A stretch of 64,000 bases of DNA. Origin: Pirellulales bacterium. GTDB lineage: Bacteria > Planctomycetota > Planctomycetia > Pirellulales > JAEUIK01. The stretch covers positions 62,001 to 126,000 of the forward strand of contig JAIBBZ010000007.1 in assembly GCA_019694435.1 (NCBI GenBank), read 5' to 3'. The notes under the pieces are model-generated. The model was given only the letters and a program-made list of their open reading frames with translations, ran no database searches and was not told where the DNA came from. Position numbers and translations under genes: made by a program. This document shows, one piece after another, positions 29,252-38,954 of this stretch. Positions within the stretch are counted from its first letter, which is position 1, and each line of letters begins with the position of its first letter.

Positions 29252-31123
29252 CTAGAAGCGAATTTCGCCGCCGATATTGATGCCCTGGGCCCAGAAGGTC
29301 GTGTTGTTCCAGTTGAACGCCGGCCGGGCTTCGCCGGACAAGGTGCCCGGCGGAATTTGCGACGGGTTCAGGCCCAGATCGATGAAGTCGCCGGCGCGAG
29401 CCACGCGATCCCAGTAGATCAGGTTGTAGCCGACGTGCAGTTTCAGGTTGCAGGTCAGGAAGTACGACAGGTTCGCGTTCAACTGCGGAATGACGATGAA
29501 GTCGTTCTGTGTGTAACGGCCCGAGTTCGAGGCCTGTGTCAGCAGACCGGCTTCGTATTCCGTGGCGTCGAGGCCCGGCACCTGGATCACGGTGTGTCCG
29601 TTGATGTCCACGACCTGGCGATTGTTGCCCAGGGCCACCAGGGCGAGGCAGTCAAACCCCCAGCGCCCGCGGCGGACGTCGTAGTGCAGGCCCAATTCAC
29701 CGCCGTGGAAGTCGTTCGTGGCGCGGAAATTGTCGAACACGCCGAACGTGGTGCCCAGCGGAATCGAGCCGCCGGTGTTGGTCGAGATGAGATTCTCGCT
29801 CACCGAGACGCCGTCGTTGTACTTGTAGAAGCGGTAGCCGGCGAGGAAATCCAGCGTGCGATAGCTCATGTTTTCCCAGCCGCAGCCGCACATGGCCGTG
29901 CCGCAACTCTGGGTTCCGATGATGCCCGGCCCGCACTTCAGCCCTTGCGAGGGCTCGCAGAACGAGCTGCAGCACAGATTGCGACGCCAGCGGGCGCCGG
30001 CGCCCTGAAAGCTGCTCGAGGTGGCAATCGTCGCCGAGCCATCGACGATACCTGGATACCAGACCAACTCGGAGTCTTGAAGGCCGGTCTGGACGTTGTA
30101 GAAGGGACGCGCGAGAGCCAGGTTGTCGCTCTCGTCGCATTGGTATGTCTGGTTGAAATCGTTGTCGTTGATGGCAAAGTAGTCGCCTTCCAGGCCGCTG
30201 CAGTGGCATTGATCGAGCCACATGCCAAAGCGAATGCGGGCACCGCTCTGCGAGTTGTTGAACACGTCCTCGCGGCCATTGCCGAACAGGATGTTGGTAT
30301 TCATCTGGCCCAACACGCCGGACTGGTCGGCCGGCGTCGACGACGGGCTGCTGGCCAGCAGCGGCGGATACTCGGCGTCCTTGGTCCACCACAACAGGTA
30401 ATCGGCGCTCACCCAAAAACGTCCCGGCGGACCGCACAGCGTGCAGCAAGGATCGGCGCAGAGGTCGCAGGACCCATCGCTGCAGCCGTCAAACTCTTCC
30501 ATGGGGACGTACTCCGTCATCGGCATCTCCGACTCCGGATCGGTTTCCATCGGGACGGGCTGCAGCGAGCGGCCCTCGGTCGCCGGGGTTGGCGAACCTG
30601 CCGAAGGTGCTGCCATAGGTTCTTCCGGCGCGGCGATGTCCTCCGGCGGCAACTCCGGCTCAACCATCTCGTCTTCGACCTGCATGGCGCGCGAGACGCG
30701 GCGCACGTAGCCCGGGGGCACCTGGGCCGCGGCCTGGCGAGCCGCAGACCGGCGAGCCACGGGCTGGCGAACAACCGGCGGACGGGCAATCGGTTGGCGA
30801 GCCGCCGGCTGGCGAGCGGCCGCCGGGCGACGCAGGGCCTTGTTCGCTTCCTGTGCGGCCGACGGCGCGGGCAAGGTGCGCGGCACTGCCCGGCTGAACT
30901 CAGGCGCAGGGCGATCGCTGTAAGCCAGCGGCACATTGGCCGGCATCTGCCGCAGCGGATTGGCGATCAGCGGTGGCAGCTTGTTGGCCGAATTTCCTTC
31001 CTTCTGCCCTGCAGCCTTGCGTGCGGGCTTGCTGCTGGGCTGCTCGGCGCGGCTGGTCTCGGCCAGCATCAGTCCGGATGCCAGCAGAAGTGCCACGACG
31101 GGTGTCTTGGAAAAGGCGAACAT
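29252..31123 (-). CDS. BBP7-family outer-membrane beta-barrel protein
   Basis: 623 residues. Signal peptide (FSKTPVVALLLASGLMLAETSRA), then a low-complexity stretch near 85-145 of RQP/ARR/ARQ repeats, an acidic Pro/Glu stretch and a Cys-rich knot (GCSDGSCDLCADPCCTLCG) directly before WVSADYLLWWTKDAEYPP, the opening strand of BBP7 proteins in planctomycetes. Alternating barrel strands follow to a C-terminal Phe (NIGGEIRF), the usual barrel-assembly end. Loops are rich in Asn and Cys. ATG 31123 is chosen because the longer frame starts with TTG and would bury the signal peptide. Exact function unknown; a surface-exposed outer-membrane protein is most likely. Confidence 0.8.
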   Translation of the reverse strand: MFAFSKTPVVALLLASGLMLAETSRAEQPSSKPARKAAGQKEGNSANKLPPLIANPLRQMPANVPLAYSDRPAPEFSRAVPRTLPAPSAAQEANKALRRPAAARQPAARQPIARPPVVRQPVARRSAARQAAAQVPPGYVRRVSRAMQVEDEMVEPELPPEDIAAPEEPMAAPSAGSPTPATEGRSLQPVPMETDPESEMPMTEYVPMEEFDGCSDGSCDLCADPCCTLCGPPGRFWVSADYLLWWTKDAEYPPLLASSPSSTPADQSGVLGQMNTNILFGNGREDVFNNSQSGARIRFGMWLDQCHCSGLEGDYFAINDNDFNQTYQCDESDNLALARPFYNVQTGLQDSELVWYPGIVDGSATIATSSSFQGAGARWRRNLCCSSFCEPSQGLKCGPGIIGTQSCGTAMCGCGWENMSYRTLDFLAGYRFYKYNDGVSVSENLISTNTGGSIPLGTTFGVFDNFRATNDFHGGELGLHYDVRRGRWGFDCLALVALGNNRQVVDINGHTVIQVPGLDATEYEAGLLTQASNSGRYTQNDFIVIPQLNANLSYFLTCNLKLHVGYNLIYWDRVARAGDFIDLGLNPSQIPPGTLSGEARPAFNWNNTTFWAQGINIGGEIRF

Positions 31124-31358
31124 GAGTGGAGATCCTATGTGCGGGTCCGCGAGAAAAGTCCGGTCGTGCGGTACCTGAGGAATGGACCGCCTCTGGTCAT
31201 AGGACTCCTTCGACCGAAACAAACGGCAAATCCAGAACTACCGCGTTTGTCGGCAAACTCTCGCCAGGTTCGCTAGATTCCCTGGGGTGCCGTTGACGGG
31301 CCGTGGGGACCTAACTCGAGGCCCGTTCAGAAGCTGGAAGCCGCCGTACCAAAACGAA

Positions 31359-31394
31359 AGCAGCCGTGGCGGCTCGACTTCCGCCACGGCTGCT
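31359..31394 (-). terminator. Hairpin terminator after the PEP-CTERM gene
   Basis: A 14-bp perfect stem AGCAGCCGTGGCGG/CCGCCACGGCTGCT (31359-31372 and 31381-31394) with an 8-base loop, 43 nt past the stop of the minus-strand gene. Read leftward it is followed by a short U4 run, so it is weaker in tail than the BBP7 terminator. Confidence 0.75.
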
Positions 31395-31436
31395 CGTTTG
31401 ACTGCAACCATTCGTCCGCAGACGAACCAGGGGATA

Positions 31437-32228
31437 TCACTTCAGGCTGGCGTTGCTCCTCTTTCGACGGGCCAGGCCGTACCAACCCAGCATTCCGCCG
31501 CCGCAGATCAGCAGAACGAGGCTGGAAGGTTCAGGCACCATCGAGACTTCAATCCGGTCCAACTCGAAATCGACCGCGGGCAGAGCGGTCTTATTCAGGC
31601 ACACCGTGAGGCTCTTCAACTGGGTGAAGTCGAAGCCGGCATCGGTGGTGAACGAACTGTAGTCGACCTGATAGTCGAACGGGTTCGGATCTTCCGTGAT
31701 GTCTCCCAGATAGCTGGCATTCTTGCCGCCGGCGGAGACCGCACGGATTTCGATTTTAAAGGTGTTCTGGCTAGGGCCTGCGTCGGCGCTGAGGAACCCA
31801 AAGATGAATTTTCCCACGGTGCCGATGTTCAGCGACAAGCCCTGAGCGTCGACCAGCGCTGGGGTGCCCGGATCGTCCGCATCGAGGCCGTCGTATTGCA
31901 ACGTGGCCTTGGTGCCGGTCCGGGTACCGCCGTTGTAGTAGAGGATGCCGTCGCCAATGAAGCCGGTGTAGACCCCGGGAGTCACCATCCCGTTGACTTC
32001 GAACAGCGAGTCGCGCTCCAAGCCGACGACGTCCGCGGCCGGTTGCTTCACGAGCAACCGAGGACCGGGTTGTCCAGGCAGGATCCCGATCGCCTGAACG
32101 TCGGCCACGGCCGGCGTATTAAACTCATCGATCGTGAGCGTGGCTGCGGACGCCACGCCAGGTATCAGTGCCAACATGCAGATGATTGCGGCTGCATGCG
32201 GCGCGTGTCTGACCAATCGAAGCTGCAT
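31437..32228 (-). CDS. PEP-CTERM sorted extracellular protein
   Basis: 263 residues from ATG 32228, with AAAGGG upstream. Signal peptide (IICMLALIPGVASA); C-terminal tripartite sorting signal VPEPSSLVLLICGGGMLGWYG followed by RRKRS, the PEP-CTERM pattern recognised by exosortase, which is not in this window. The body is beta-rich, with LQYDGLDADD and VDFELDRIEV. Both motifs recur in a module inside the giant protein encoded next door (33180-38927, about residues 153-365), so the two share a domain. Probably anchored at the outer surface. Confidence 0.85.
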   Translation of the reverse strand: MQLRLVRHAPHAAAIICMLALIPGVASAATLTIDEFNTPAVADVQAIGILPGQPGPRLLVKQPAADVVGLERDSLFEVNGMVTPGVYTGFIGDGILYYNGGTRTGTKATLQYDGLDADDPGTPALVDAQGLSLNIGTVGKFIFGFLSADAGPSQNTFKIEIRAVSAGGKNASYLGDITEDPNPFDYQVDYSSFTTDAGFDFTQLKSLTVCLNKTALPAVDFELDRIEVSMVPEPSSLVLLICGGGMLGWYGLARRKRSNASLK

Positions 32229-33179
32229 ATCCCTTTTTCCGTCCACGGTGCCAAGCCGCCGGCGCAGGACACGCCGAGCGGGCGAATGGGTTGAAAACAC
32301 ATCCGAAGGGCGACCTTGGCTGGCCGGGCGAGCGCGCGGGATTCCGCAGTGAAACCGCGCGTCGAATGGCAGCGGGACCGGAAGGTGTGCGTCTCAAGCG
32401 AAGGCTTTACGATCGACGGCGCAGCAACACCATTCGATCAAGCCTTGCGTGAGCAGAACGGCGAAGCAGCAGAGGCTGCGACGCTGTTTCACTCCGCCCT
32501 ACCAAGGAAGCCACGACGTGAAGAACGACGTGTGCGATGCTGCATTAGCTTCCGTTGGTTGCCCGGGCATTCTTGCCCGCGGCCCTAGGGTTCGGGTGAT
32601 GGGGACTGAGTAACGATTCCGGCCGAAAACCCGCGCAAATCCCGCAGGAATCTGCGACAGAAATTCCGACACAGCCGTCATCCTAGTTAGACGTCGCCGG
32701 GCGTGCAAGCATTTTATGAAAAAAATCGGCACATCAGCGCGCGTCCGACCCTCAAGCGCCCTTTGCGCCTGCCTTTAGCGGTCGTGCCTCGGCGGTTGAC
32801 AAACAGTTGCGGTCAGGCACGCTCCGTTTTCTTGACCGTCGAGAAAAGCCGTGCCTAATATGAGCCCTGGGAAAAAATCTCCGAAGGCGGAGATTGGGAA
32901 GAGTGCGTAAAACAGGCGTGGGTTCCCAGGGCAAGATCCTCCCTTGGGTTCGCCATTCCGCGGAAGGCACTTTCCCCCGGCGGATGGCTCATTCGCGCTT
33001 CCGATCAGCTTCGTCCTGGCTGTTTCTAGGCCAGGCCTGACCGGCACCGCAAACAGGACGCCTTGAGCCAGTTTCATCCCGCGGCGGGTCGGGCCGCGGT
33101 GGCTGTCCTATCTCGGGACGTGTTCGACGAAGGAGCGTCGGGCTGCCTGCCCCCCCACTCCTCGAAGAAGCACCCTCTG
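32229..33179. other. 950-base divergent intergenic region with possible structured leader
   Basis: No credible gene. It separates the PEP-CTERM gene (leftward) from the giant surface-protein gene (rightward). The right half has several inverted repeats, listed separately at 32783-32970. A 90-codon open frame at 32316-32588 has no family resemblance. Promoters for both genes must lie here, but I cannot place them. Confidence 0.5.
32783..32970 (+). promoter_or_regulatory. Candidate structured RNA leader with alternative pairings
   Basis: By eye: CGTGCCT at 32783-32789 and again at 32850-32856; their complement AGGCACG at 32815-32821 and AGGCAC at 32965-32970. Inside the last pair are nested stems GCCCTGGG (32864-32871)/CCCAGGGC (32925-32932) and AATCTCCG (32876-32883)/CGGAGATT (32888-32895) with an AAGG loop. 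The two copies of each arm allow mutually exclusive folds. It ends about 210 nt before the start of the giant surface-protein gene. No known riboswitch class is recognised; it could also be an untranslated small RNA or chance. Confidence 0.35.
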
Positions 33180-36100
33180 ATGACCCGCAATCGTTCGGAC
33201 CGGCCTGCACGTCGGCGTTCGTCTCCCACGCGCCGCGCTCTTGGCTTTGGCGCGTCATCGCCTCGCCGTTCCGTCCGCCGACTCGGGATCGAGCGGTTCG
33301 AATCGCGTGTGCTGCTCGACGCCAACGGCGTCATCGCTGGGACCAAGTTCCACGATCTCACCGGCAATGGCATTACGCCTGACGATGTCCCCTTGCCGGG
33401 CACGACGATCCAGTTATTCAAGGACAACGGCGATGGGGTGTTCAACGACGCCCAAGACGCGCTCGTCAGCTCGCAGGTCACCAACGGCAGCGGGAAATAC
33501 TCGTTCGAACAGCTTCCCGACGGGACATACTTCGTGCGCGAAGTCGTGCCGCCGGGTGCCACGCAGACGGCGCCCACCGCGCCCAACTTCTACACGGTGG
33601 CGCTCAGCGGCATCGGCGCCAGCAGCTCGACGGACCTGCTGATCGACTCGTTCGACAGCCCGACACAAGTCGGATACTTGATCAACACGGTCAACCTCGA
33701 TCCGCACCTGATCAAGCAAACGGCCCCGATCAGTGTCGTTGTCGGAGGCGAGCGCGACTTGTTCATCGACGTGCTCGGGGCTTCCGCGCCCACGTCGGCC
33801 ACGGGGGCCATTGGGCGCGACCCCCTCGACGGGACCGGGTACTACAACTTTGTCACCGCCGAGCCCGGCGCTCGAGCCATCCTGCAGTACGACGGCATCG
33901 ACGCTGATGACCAGGTAGCTCCGGTCAGCCTGGTGAACAACCAGGGATTGGCCAACATTGATTTCCTGTCGAACGGTAACGACCGGATTCGCTTCGATTT
34001 TCTCAACGTCGATGGCGGTCCGGCCAACCAGGTCCAGCTCATTGTTCGCCTGACGAGCAACGGCGGAGGTACGGCTACCTTCGTCGGCAACGTGCCCGAA
34101 AGCGCAACTGCGCTGAGCTTTTTCGCCCCGTATGCGTCGTTCGGGACCGCCGGCGGCTTCTCGTTTTCGCAAGTGACCAGCATGGAGGTCGAGTTTAACG
34201 CTGTAGGCGGCGAAGACATCGACTTCGAGCTCGACCTGATCGCCCTTTCCAAAGTCGGGCTGGCCAACCCCTATGACTTTGCCAACACCTTCAACGGCAG
34301 CATCTCCGGCACGAAGTTTGAAGATCTCACCGGCAACGGCATCACGGGAGACGACCCGGGATTCGGTGGCGTCACGATCGAACTGTACCTCGACGACGGC
34401 GACAACGTGTTCGAGCCGGGCGCGGGCGACACACTCGTCACGACGCAAGTCACCGCGGCCAACGGCAGCTACAGCTTCAATAGCCTGCAATTCGGCACGT
34501 ACTTTGTCCGCGAACTGGTGCCCGCTGGCTCCCAACAGACGGGTGGCAACACGGTCTACACGATCAACCTGAATTCCGAGGTCAACCAGGTTGACGACAT
34601 CGATTTCGCCAACTTCCGCAACGGCTCCATCGCCGGGACCAAGTTTACCGACCTGACCGGTAACGGACTGACCGGAGACGACACACCCCGGCAGGGCACC
34701 ACGATCGAGCTGTACCTCGACGACGGCGACAGCCTGTTCGAGCCGGGCGCGGGCGACGCGCTCGTCACGACGCAAATCACCGCGGCTAACGGCACCTACA
34801 GCTTCACGAACCTCGGACCGGGGCGCTATTTCGTCCGCGAGCTGGTGCCGGGTGGAGCTACGCAAACGGCCCCCGTCGCGCCGAATTTTTACACGATTGT
34901 GATGGTCAGCGGCCTGGCGAGCACGGCCAACAACTTTGCCAACTTCTTCCCCGAGACGGTGACCGGCTCGATCAGCGGCCGCAAGGTGGAAGACATCACG
35001 GGCGACGGCATCACCAACGATGACATTGCGTTTGCCGGCGTGACGATTGAGCTGTACCGCGATGACGGCGACAACGTGTTCGAACCGGGGGCCGGCGATA
35101 CGCTCGTCGACACCGAGCTGACCGCGGCCAATGGCACCTACACCTTCAGCGGGCTGACCTCGGGCCGGTACTTCGTTCGCGAGCTCGTGCCGGCTGGGAC
35201 CACGCGCACCGCGCCGGCGGCCCCGGGGGTGTACACGGTCGTGCTCGACGAGGAAATCCACAACTCGACCGGCAATGACTTCGCCAATTTCCGCAATGGA
35301 TCGATCGCGGGGACCAAGTTCACCGACCTGACCGGCAATGGGCTGAGTGGCGACGACACGCCCCGGCAGGGCACCACGATCGAGTTGTATCTCGACAACG
35401 GCAACAGCTTGTTCGAGCCGGGCGCGGGCGACACGCTGGTGACGACGCAAGTCACCGCGGCCAACGGTACCTACAGCTTTACGAACCTGGGGCCCGGCCA
35501 GTACTTCGTCCGCGAACTGGTGCCGGGCGGTGCCACGCAGACGGCCCCCGTCGCACCGAATTTCTACACGATTGCGATGGTCAGCGGCCTGGCGAGCACT
35601 GGCAATAACTTTGCCAACTTCTTCCAAGGCTCGATTAGCGGCCGCAAGGTCGAAGACATCACGGGCGACGGCATCACCAACGACGACATCGCGTTTGCCG
35701 GCGTGACGATCGAGCTGTACCGCGACGATGGCGACAACGTGTTCGAACCGGGGGCCGGCGATACGCTCGTCGATACCGAGTTGACCGCAGCCAATGGCAC
35801 TTACACCTTTACCGGCCTGGCTCTGGGACGATACTTCGTTCGCGAGATTGTGCCGCCCGGGACTACGCGCACCGCACCGGCGGCTCCAGGCGTGTACACG
35901 GTCGTGCTCGACGAGGAGATCATTAACTCGAGCGGCAATGATTTTGCCAATTTCCGTAACGGTTCGATCTCGGGCACCAAGTTCACCGACTTGACCGGCA
36001 ACGGGCTGAGCGGCGACGACACGCCTCGGGCCGGCACGACGATCGAGTTGTACCTCGACGACAACGACGGCAATTTCGAGCCTGGTGCGGGCGACACGCT

Positions 36101-38927
36101 GGTGACCACGCAAGTTACCGCGGCCAACGGTACGTACAGCTTCACGAACCTGGGGCCCGGACGGTACTTCGTCCGCGAAATCGTGCCCGCTGGGGCATCG
36201 CAGACCACACCGGTCTCTCCGGCGTTCTACACGATCGTCATGACCAGCGGCCTGGATAGCGCGGAAAACGACTTTGCCAACTTCTTCGATGGCTCGATCG
36301 CCGGCAAGAAGGTGGAAGATCTGACCGGCAATGGCGTCTCCATGGACGACCCTGCTTTCGCCGGCGTGACGATCGAACTGTTTGCCGACGACGGCGATAA
36401 CGTGTTCGAGCCGGGCGCAGGCGACACACTCCACGATTCGGCGGTGACAGCCGCCGACGGCACCTATCAGTTCAGCAACTTGCCGCTGGGCCGGTACTTC
36501 ATCCGCGAAGTGGTGCCCAACGGCACGACGCAAACCGGCGCCACGACCGTCTACAACGTGCTGCTTACGGAGAACACGCCCGATTCGACCGGCAACAATT
36601 TTGCCAACTTCCGCAACGGATCGATCAACGGTCGCAAGGTGCAGGACCTGACCGGCAATGGCATCTCGATCGACGATACGGCGCTGGCCGGCACGACGAT
36701 CCAGTTGTTCCGCGACGACGGCAACGGGGTGTTCAATGACGCCGTCGATACGCTCGTGGCTTCGCAGCTCACCGACGCCACCGGCAATTTCAACTTTGCC
36801 AACCTCGGGCCGGGCACCTATTTCGTCCGCGAGATCGCCCCGGCCAATTCGATCCAGACCGGTGGGTTGGCTGTCTACACCGTGGTCATGACCAGCAATC
36901 TGACCTCCAACGGCAACGACTTTGGCAACTTCTTCCGCGGCAACGTCACCGGTACCAAATTCAACGACCTGACCGGCAATGGCATCAGCGGCGACGACAC
37001 GCCGCGGGCCGGAGTGGTGATCGAACTGTATCGCGACACCGGGAACAACTCGTTCGACCCAGCGGTCGACACCCTGGTCGATACCGAAACGACCGACGCG
37101 TCGGGCAACTACACCTTTGCCGCCCTGGGCCCCGGCCGGTATTTCGTGCGCGAGATCGTGCCGCAAGGCTATTTCCAGACCAGTAACCCGTCGTTCTATA
37201 CGATCGATCTGGTCAGCGGGCAGACGGCGGCCAACAACAATTTCTCGAACCGGCCGTTGCCATCGAGCATTTCGGGCTTCGTCTATATCGACGTCGACAA
37301 CGACGGCGTCTTCGATGCCACCGAAGATCCGATCCCCGGCGTGACGGTCACGCTGACCGGCACGGACTTGTTCGGCCAGCCGGTGAACCTGGTCAAGCAG
37401 ACCGACGCCACGGGCTTCTATATCTTCGACAACCTCTTGCCGGGAACCTACAAGCTCAACGAGACGCAGCCTGCGAATTTCATCGACGGCATCGACACTA
37501 TCGGCACGCCCGGCGGTACGACATCCAACGACATGTTCTCGAACATCAACCTGCCGGCCGACTTCGACGGCGTGCAGAATAACTTCGGGGAGCGCGGCAA
37601 ATACCCGTCGAAGGGCGACTTGATCAGCTCGAACTTCCCGAGCGACAGCGGCAACGGTAGCAACGGCGGCGGCGAGAGCGGCGTCGCCGGTGCCGTGCTT
37701 TCCAGCCAACTCGCCTCGAGCACCGTCAGCGTGTTCAATCCCGTGAACGCGATGTTCTACATCGGCAATACCAATGCCGCGGGGGCAGCGTCGGCCTCGT
37801 TCGCATTCGGGGCGCCGGGCTTCCAAGCCGTGGCGGGCGATTGGGACGGCGACGGTGTCGGTACCATCGGCGTTTTCGATCCGGCCTCGGCCACGTTCTA
37901 CCTGCGCAATTCGAATACGGCGGGCGCGGCCGACTACGTGATCCGCTTCGGCGCATCGGGCTGGACGCCCGTGGTCGGCGACTGGAACAACGACGGGATC
38001 GATACCATCGGTGTCTACGACCCGGCCAGTTCGACGTTCTACCTGCGCAACGCGAACACCTCCGGCGCAGCGGATGCCGGCGTGGTGGCCTTCGGTGCCC
38101 CGGGCTTCTTGCCGGTGGTCGGCGACTGGAACGGCGACGGCAGCGACACGGTGGGCGTGTTCAATCCGGTCAATGCGGTCTTCTACTTGCGTAACTCGAA
38201 CACGGCCGGCGCGGCGGACGCAGGAGCGTTTGTCTATGGCCCGCCGGGCGCTCGGCCCATCGCCGGCGACTGGGACGGCGACGGCAGCGACTCGATTGGC
38301 GTGCAGGTCTTGGCGACCTCGACGTTCTTCCTCCGCAATTCGAACAGCAGCGGCGCCGCCGACGTAGCTCCGTTCCAATTCGGTGGTGCGGGCTTCCAGG
38401 CCATGGCCGCCGATTTCGACGGTTCGACCGGTTCGCCGCTACGGGCCGCGACGCCGGCCGCCAGCGGAAAGGTCGTGGCCAGTGCGACGCTGAGCGGGGC
38501 GCCGCTGAACACGATGGTCGATGCGGCTGTCCAGCGCTGGGCGGCGGCCGGCCTCAATGCAACGCTGCAACAACGGCTGCGCTCGGCTCAGGTGATCGTG
38601 ACCAATCTGCCGGGCAATCTGCTGGCCCTGAGCTCGGGCAACCACATCTTTCTCGATAACGATGCCGCGGGCTTCGGCTGGTTCTTCGACCGCACGGTCC
38701 AAGACGATGCCGAGTTCGCCGGTCTGGCGGGCGACACCTTGATCGCCCGGACCGGCAGCGCCGCGCGTCGCTTCGATCTGCTGACGGTGCTCGAGCACGA
38801 GCTTGGCCACATGCTCGGACTGGACGACCTCGCGGCGACGGATGACAGCCTGATGAGCGGCGTCCTGGCCCGTGGTACACGGCGCGTGCCGACGGCGACG
38901 GAAGTCGACGCGCTGTTTGCCCAATAA
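33180..38927 (+). CDS. Giant surface protein: SdrD-B repeats, FG-GAP-like repeats and matrixin-type protease domain
   Basis: 1,915 residues from ATG 33180 (an in-frame TTG at 33063 is less likely). Order: Arg-rich head with an LEPR-XLL-like motif (IERFESRVLLDAN, about 37-50); first SdrD-B repeat (50-145); a beta-rich module shared with the neighbouring PEP-CTERM protein (about 153-365); nine further SdrD-B repeats of about 110 residues (TKFTDLTGNG, YFVRELVP) and one divergent copy to about 1475; five repeats of about 50 residues (VGDWNGDGSDTVG, FYLRNSNT) near 1513-1750, FG-GAP/VCBS-like with calcium-type loops; a C-terminal protease-like domain with zinc motif HELGHMLGLDD (His1873). There is no classical signal peptide; LEPR-XLL proteins are thought to be exported by another route. 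Probably a calcium-stabilised adhesin with protease activity. Confidence 0.85.
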   Translation: MTRNRSDRPARRRSSPTRRALGFGASSPRRSVRRLGIERFESRVLLDANGVIAGTKFHDLTGNGITPDDVPLPGTTIQLFKDNGDGVFNDAQDALVSSQVTNGSGKYSFEQLPDGTYFVREVVPPGATQTAPTAPNFYTVALSGIGASSSTDLLIDSFDSPTQVGYLINTVNLDPHLIKQTAPISVVVGGERDLFIDVLGASAPTSATGAIGRDPLDGTGYYNFVTAEPGARAILQYDGIDADDQVAPVSLVNNQGLANIDFLSNGNDRIRFDFLNVDGGPANQVQLIVRLTSNGGGTATFVGNVPESATALSFFAPYASFGTAGGFSFSQVTSMEVEFNAVGGEDIDFELDLIALSKVGLANPYDFANTFNGSISGTKFEDLTGNGITGDDPGFGGVTIELYLDDGDNVFEPGAGDTLVTTQVTAANGSYSFNSLQFGTYFVRELVPAGSQQTGGNTVYTINLNSEVNQVDDIDFANFRNGSIAGTKFTDLTGNGLTGDDTPRQGTTIELYLDDGDSLFEPGAGDALVTTQITAANGTYSFTNLGPGRYFVRELVPGGATQTAPVAPNFYTIVMVSGLASTANNFANFFPETVTGSISGRKVEDITGDGITNDDIAFAGVTIELYRDDGDNVFEPGAGDTLVDTELTAANGTYTFSGLTSGRYFVRELVPAGTTRTAPAAPGVYTVVLDEEIHNSTGNDFANFRNGSIAGTKFTDLTGNGLSGDDTPRQGTTIELYLDNGNSLFEPGAGDTLVTTQVTAANGTYSFTNLGPGQYFVRELVPGGATQTAPVAPNFYTIAMVSGLASTGNNFANFFQGSISGRKVEDITGDGITNDDIAFAGVTIELYRDDGDNVFEPGAGDTLVDTELTAANGTYTFTGLALGRYFVREIVPPGTTRTAPAAPGVYTVVLDEEIINSSGNDFANFRNGSISGTKFTDLTGNGLSGDDTPRAGTTIELYLDDNDGNFEPGAGDTLVTTQVTAANGTYSFTNLGPGRYFVREIVPAGASQTTPVSPAFYTIVMTSGLDSAENDFANFFDGSIAGKKVEDLTGNGVSMDDPAFAGVTIELFADDGDNVFEPGAGDTLHDSAVTAADGTYQFSNLPLGRYFIREVVPNGTTQTGATTVYNVLLTENTPDSTGNNFANFRNGSINGRKVQDLTGNGISIDDTALAGTTIQLFRDDGNGVFNDAVDTLVASQLTDATGNFNFANLGPGTYFVREIAPANSIQTGGLAVYTVVMTSNLTSNGNDFGNFFRGNVTGTKFNDLTGNGISGDDTPRAGVVIELYRDTGNNSFDPAVDTLVDTETTDASGNYTFAALGPGRYFVREIVPQGYFQTSNPSFYTIDLVSGQTAANNNFSNRPLPSSISGFVYIDVDNDGVFDATEDPIPGVTVTLTGTDLFGQPVNLVKQTDATGFYIFDNLLPGTYKLNETQPANFIDGIDTIGTPGGTTSNDMFSNINLPADFDGVQNNFGERGKYPSKGDLISSNFPSDSGNGSNGGGESGVAGAVLSSQLASSTVSVFNPVNAMFYIGNTNAAGAASASFAFGAPGFQAVAGDWDGDGVGTIGVFDPASATFYLRNSNTAGAADYVIRFGASGWTPVVGDWNNDGIDTIGVYDPASSTFYLRNANTSGAADAGVVAFGAPGFLPVVGDWNGDGSDTVGVFNPVNAVFYLRNSNTAGAADAGAFVYGPPGARPIAGDWDGDGSDSIGVQVLATSTFFLRNSNSSGAADVAPFQFGGAGFQAMAADFDGSTGSPLRAATPAASGKVVASATLSGAPLNTMVDAAVQRWAAAGLNATLQQRLRSAQVIVTNLPGNLLALSSGNHIFLDNDAAGFGWFFDRTVQDDAEFAGLAGDTLIARTGSAARRFDLLTVLEHELGHMLGLDDLAATDDSLMSGVLARGTRRVPTATEVDALFAQ
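34623..35960 (+). repeat. Recently duplicated two-repeat unit in the giant gene
   Basis: The SdrD-B repeats starting at 34623 and 34965 are nearly repeated, in the same order, at 35298 and 35628, so a unit of about 660-675 bases appears twice in tandem. Long stretches of near-identical DNA (for example the segments following 34981 and 35644) differ mostly at third codon positions. Confidence 0.75.
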
Positions 38928-38954
38928 CGAGATTTGTGAGCAGTACAACGAGCA

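Noticed and set aside
29219-31276. A 685-codon plus-strand open frame opposite the BBP7 gene
   Set aside because: Antisense shadow; the minus frame has a signal peptide, known barrel motifs, a C-terminal Phe and a terminator.
32316-32588. A 90-codon plus-strand open frame between the PEP-CTERM and giant genes
   Set aside because: No ribosome-binding site, no family likeness and atypical composition.
34296-37260. Regular repeats that might suggest a CRISPR array
   Set aside because: The period is about 330 bases, in frame, and encodes SdrD-B domains; there are no short direct repeats with unique spacers.
33414-38378. A 1,654-codon open frame on the minus strand, opposite the giant surface-protein gene
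   Set aside because: It mirrors the tandem repeats of the plus-strand gene; GC-rich codon use removes stops on the opposite strand. Its product is Arg/Val/Gly/Asp-rich with no family motif.
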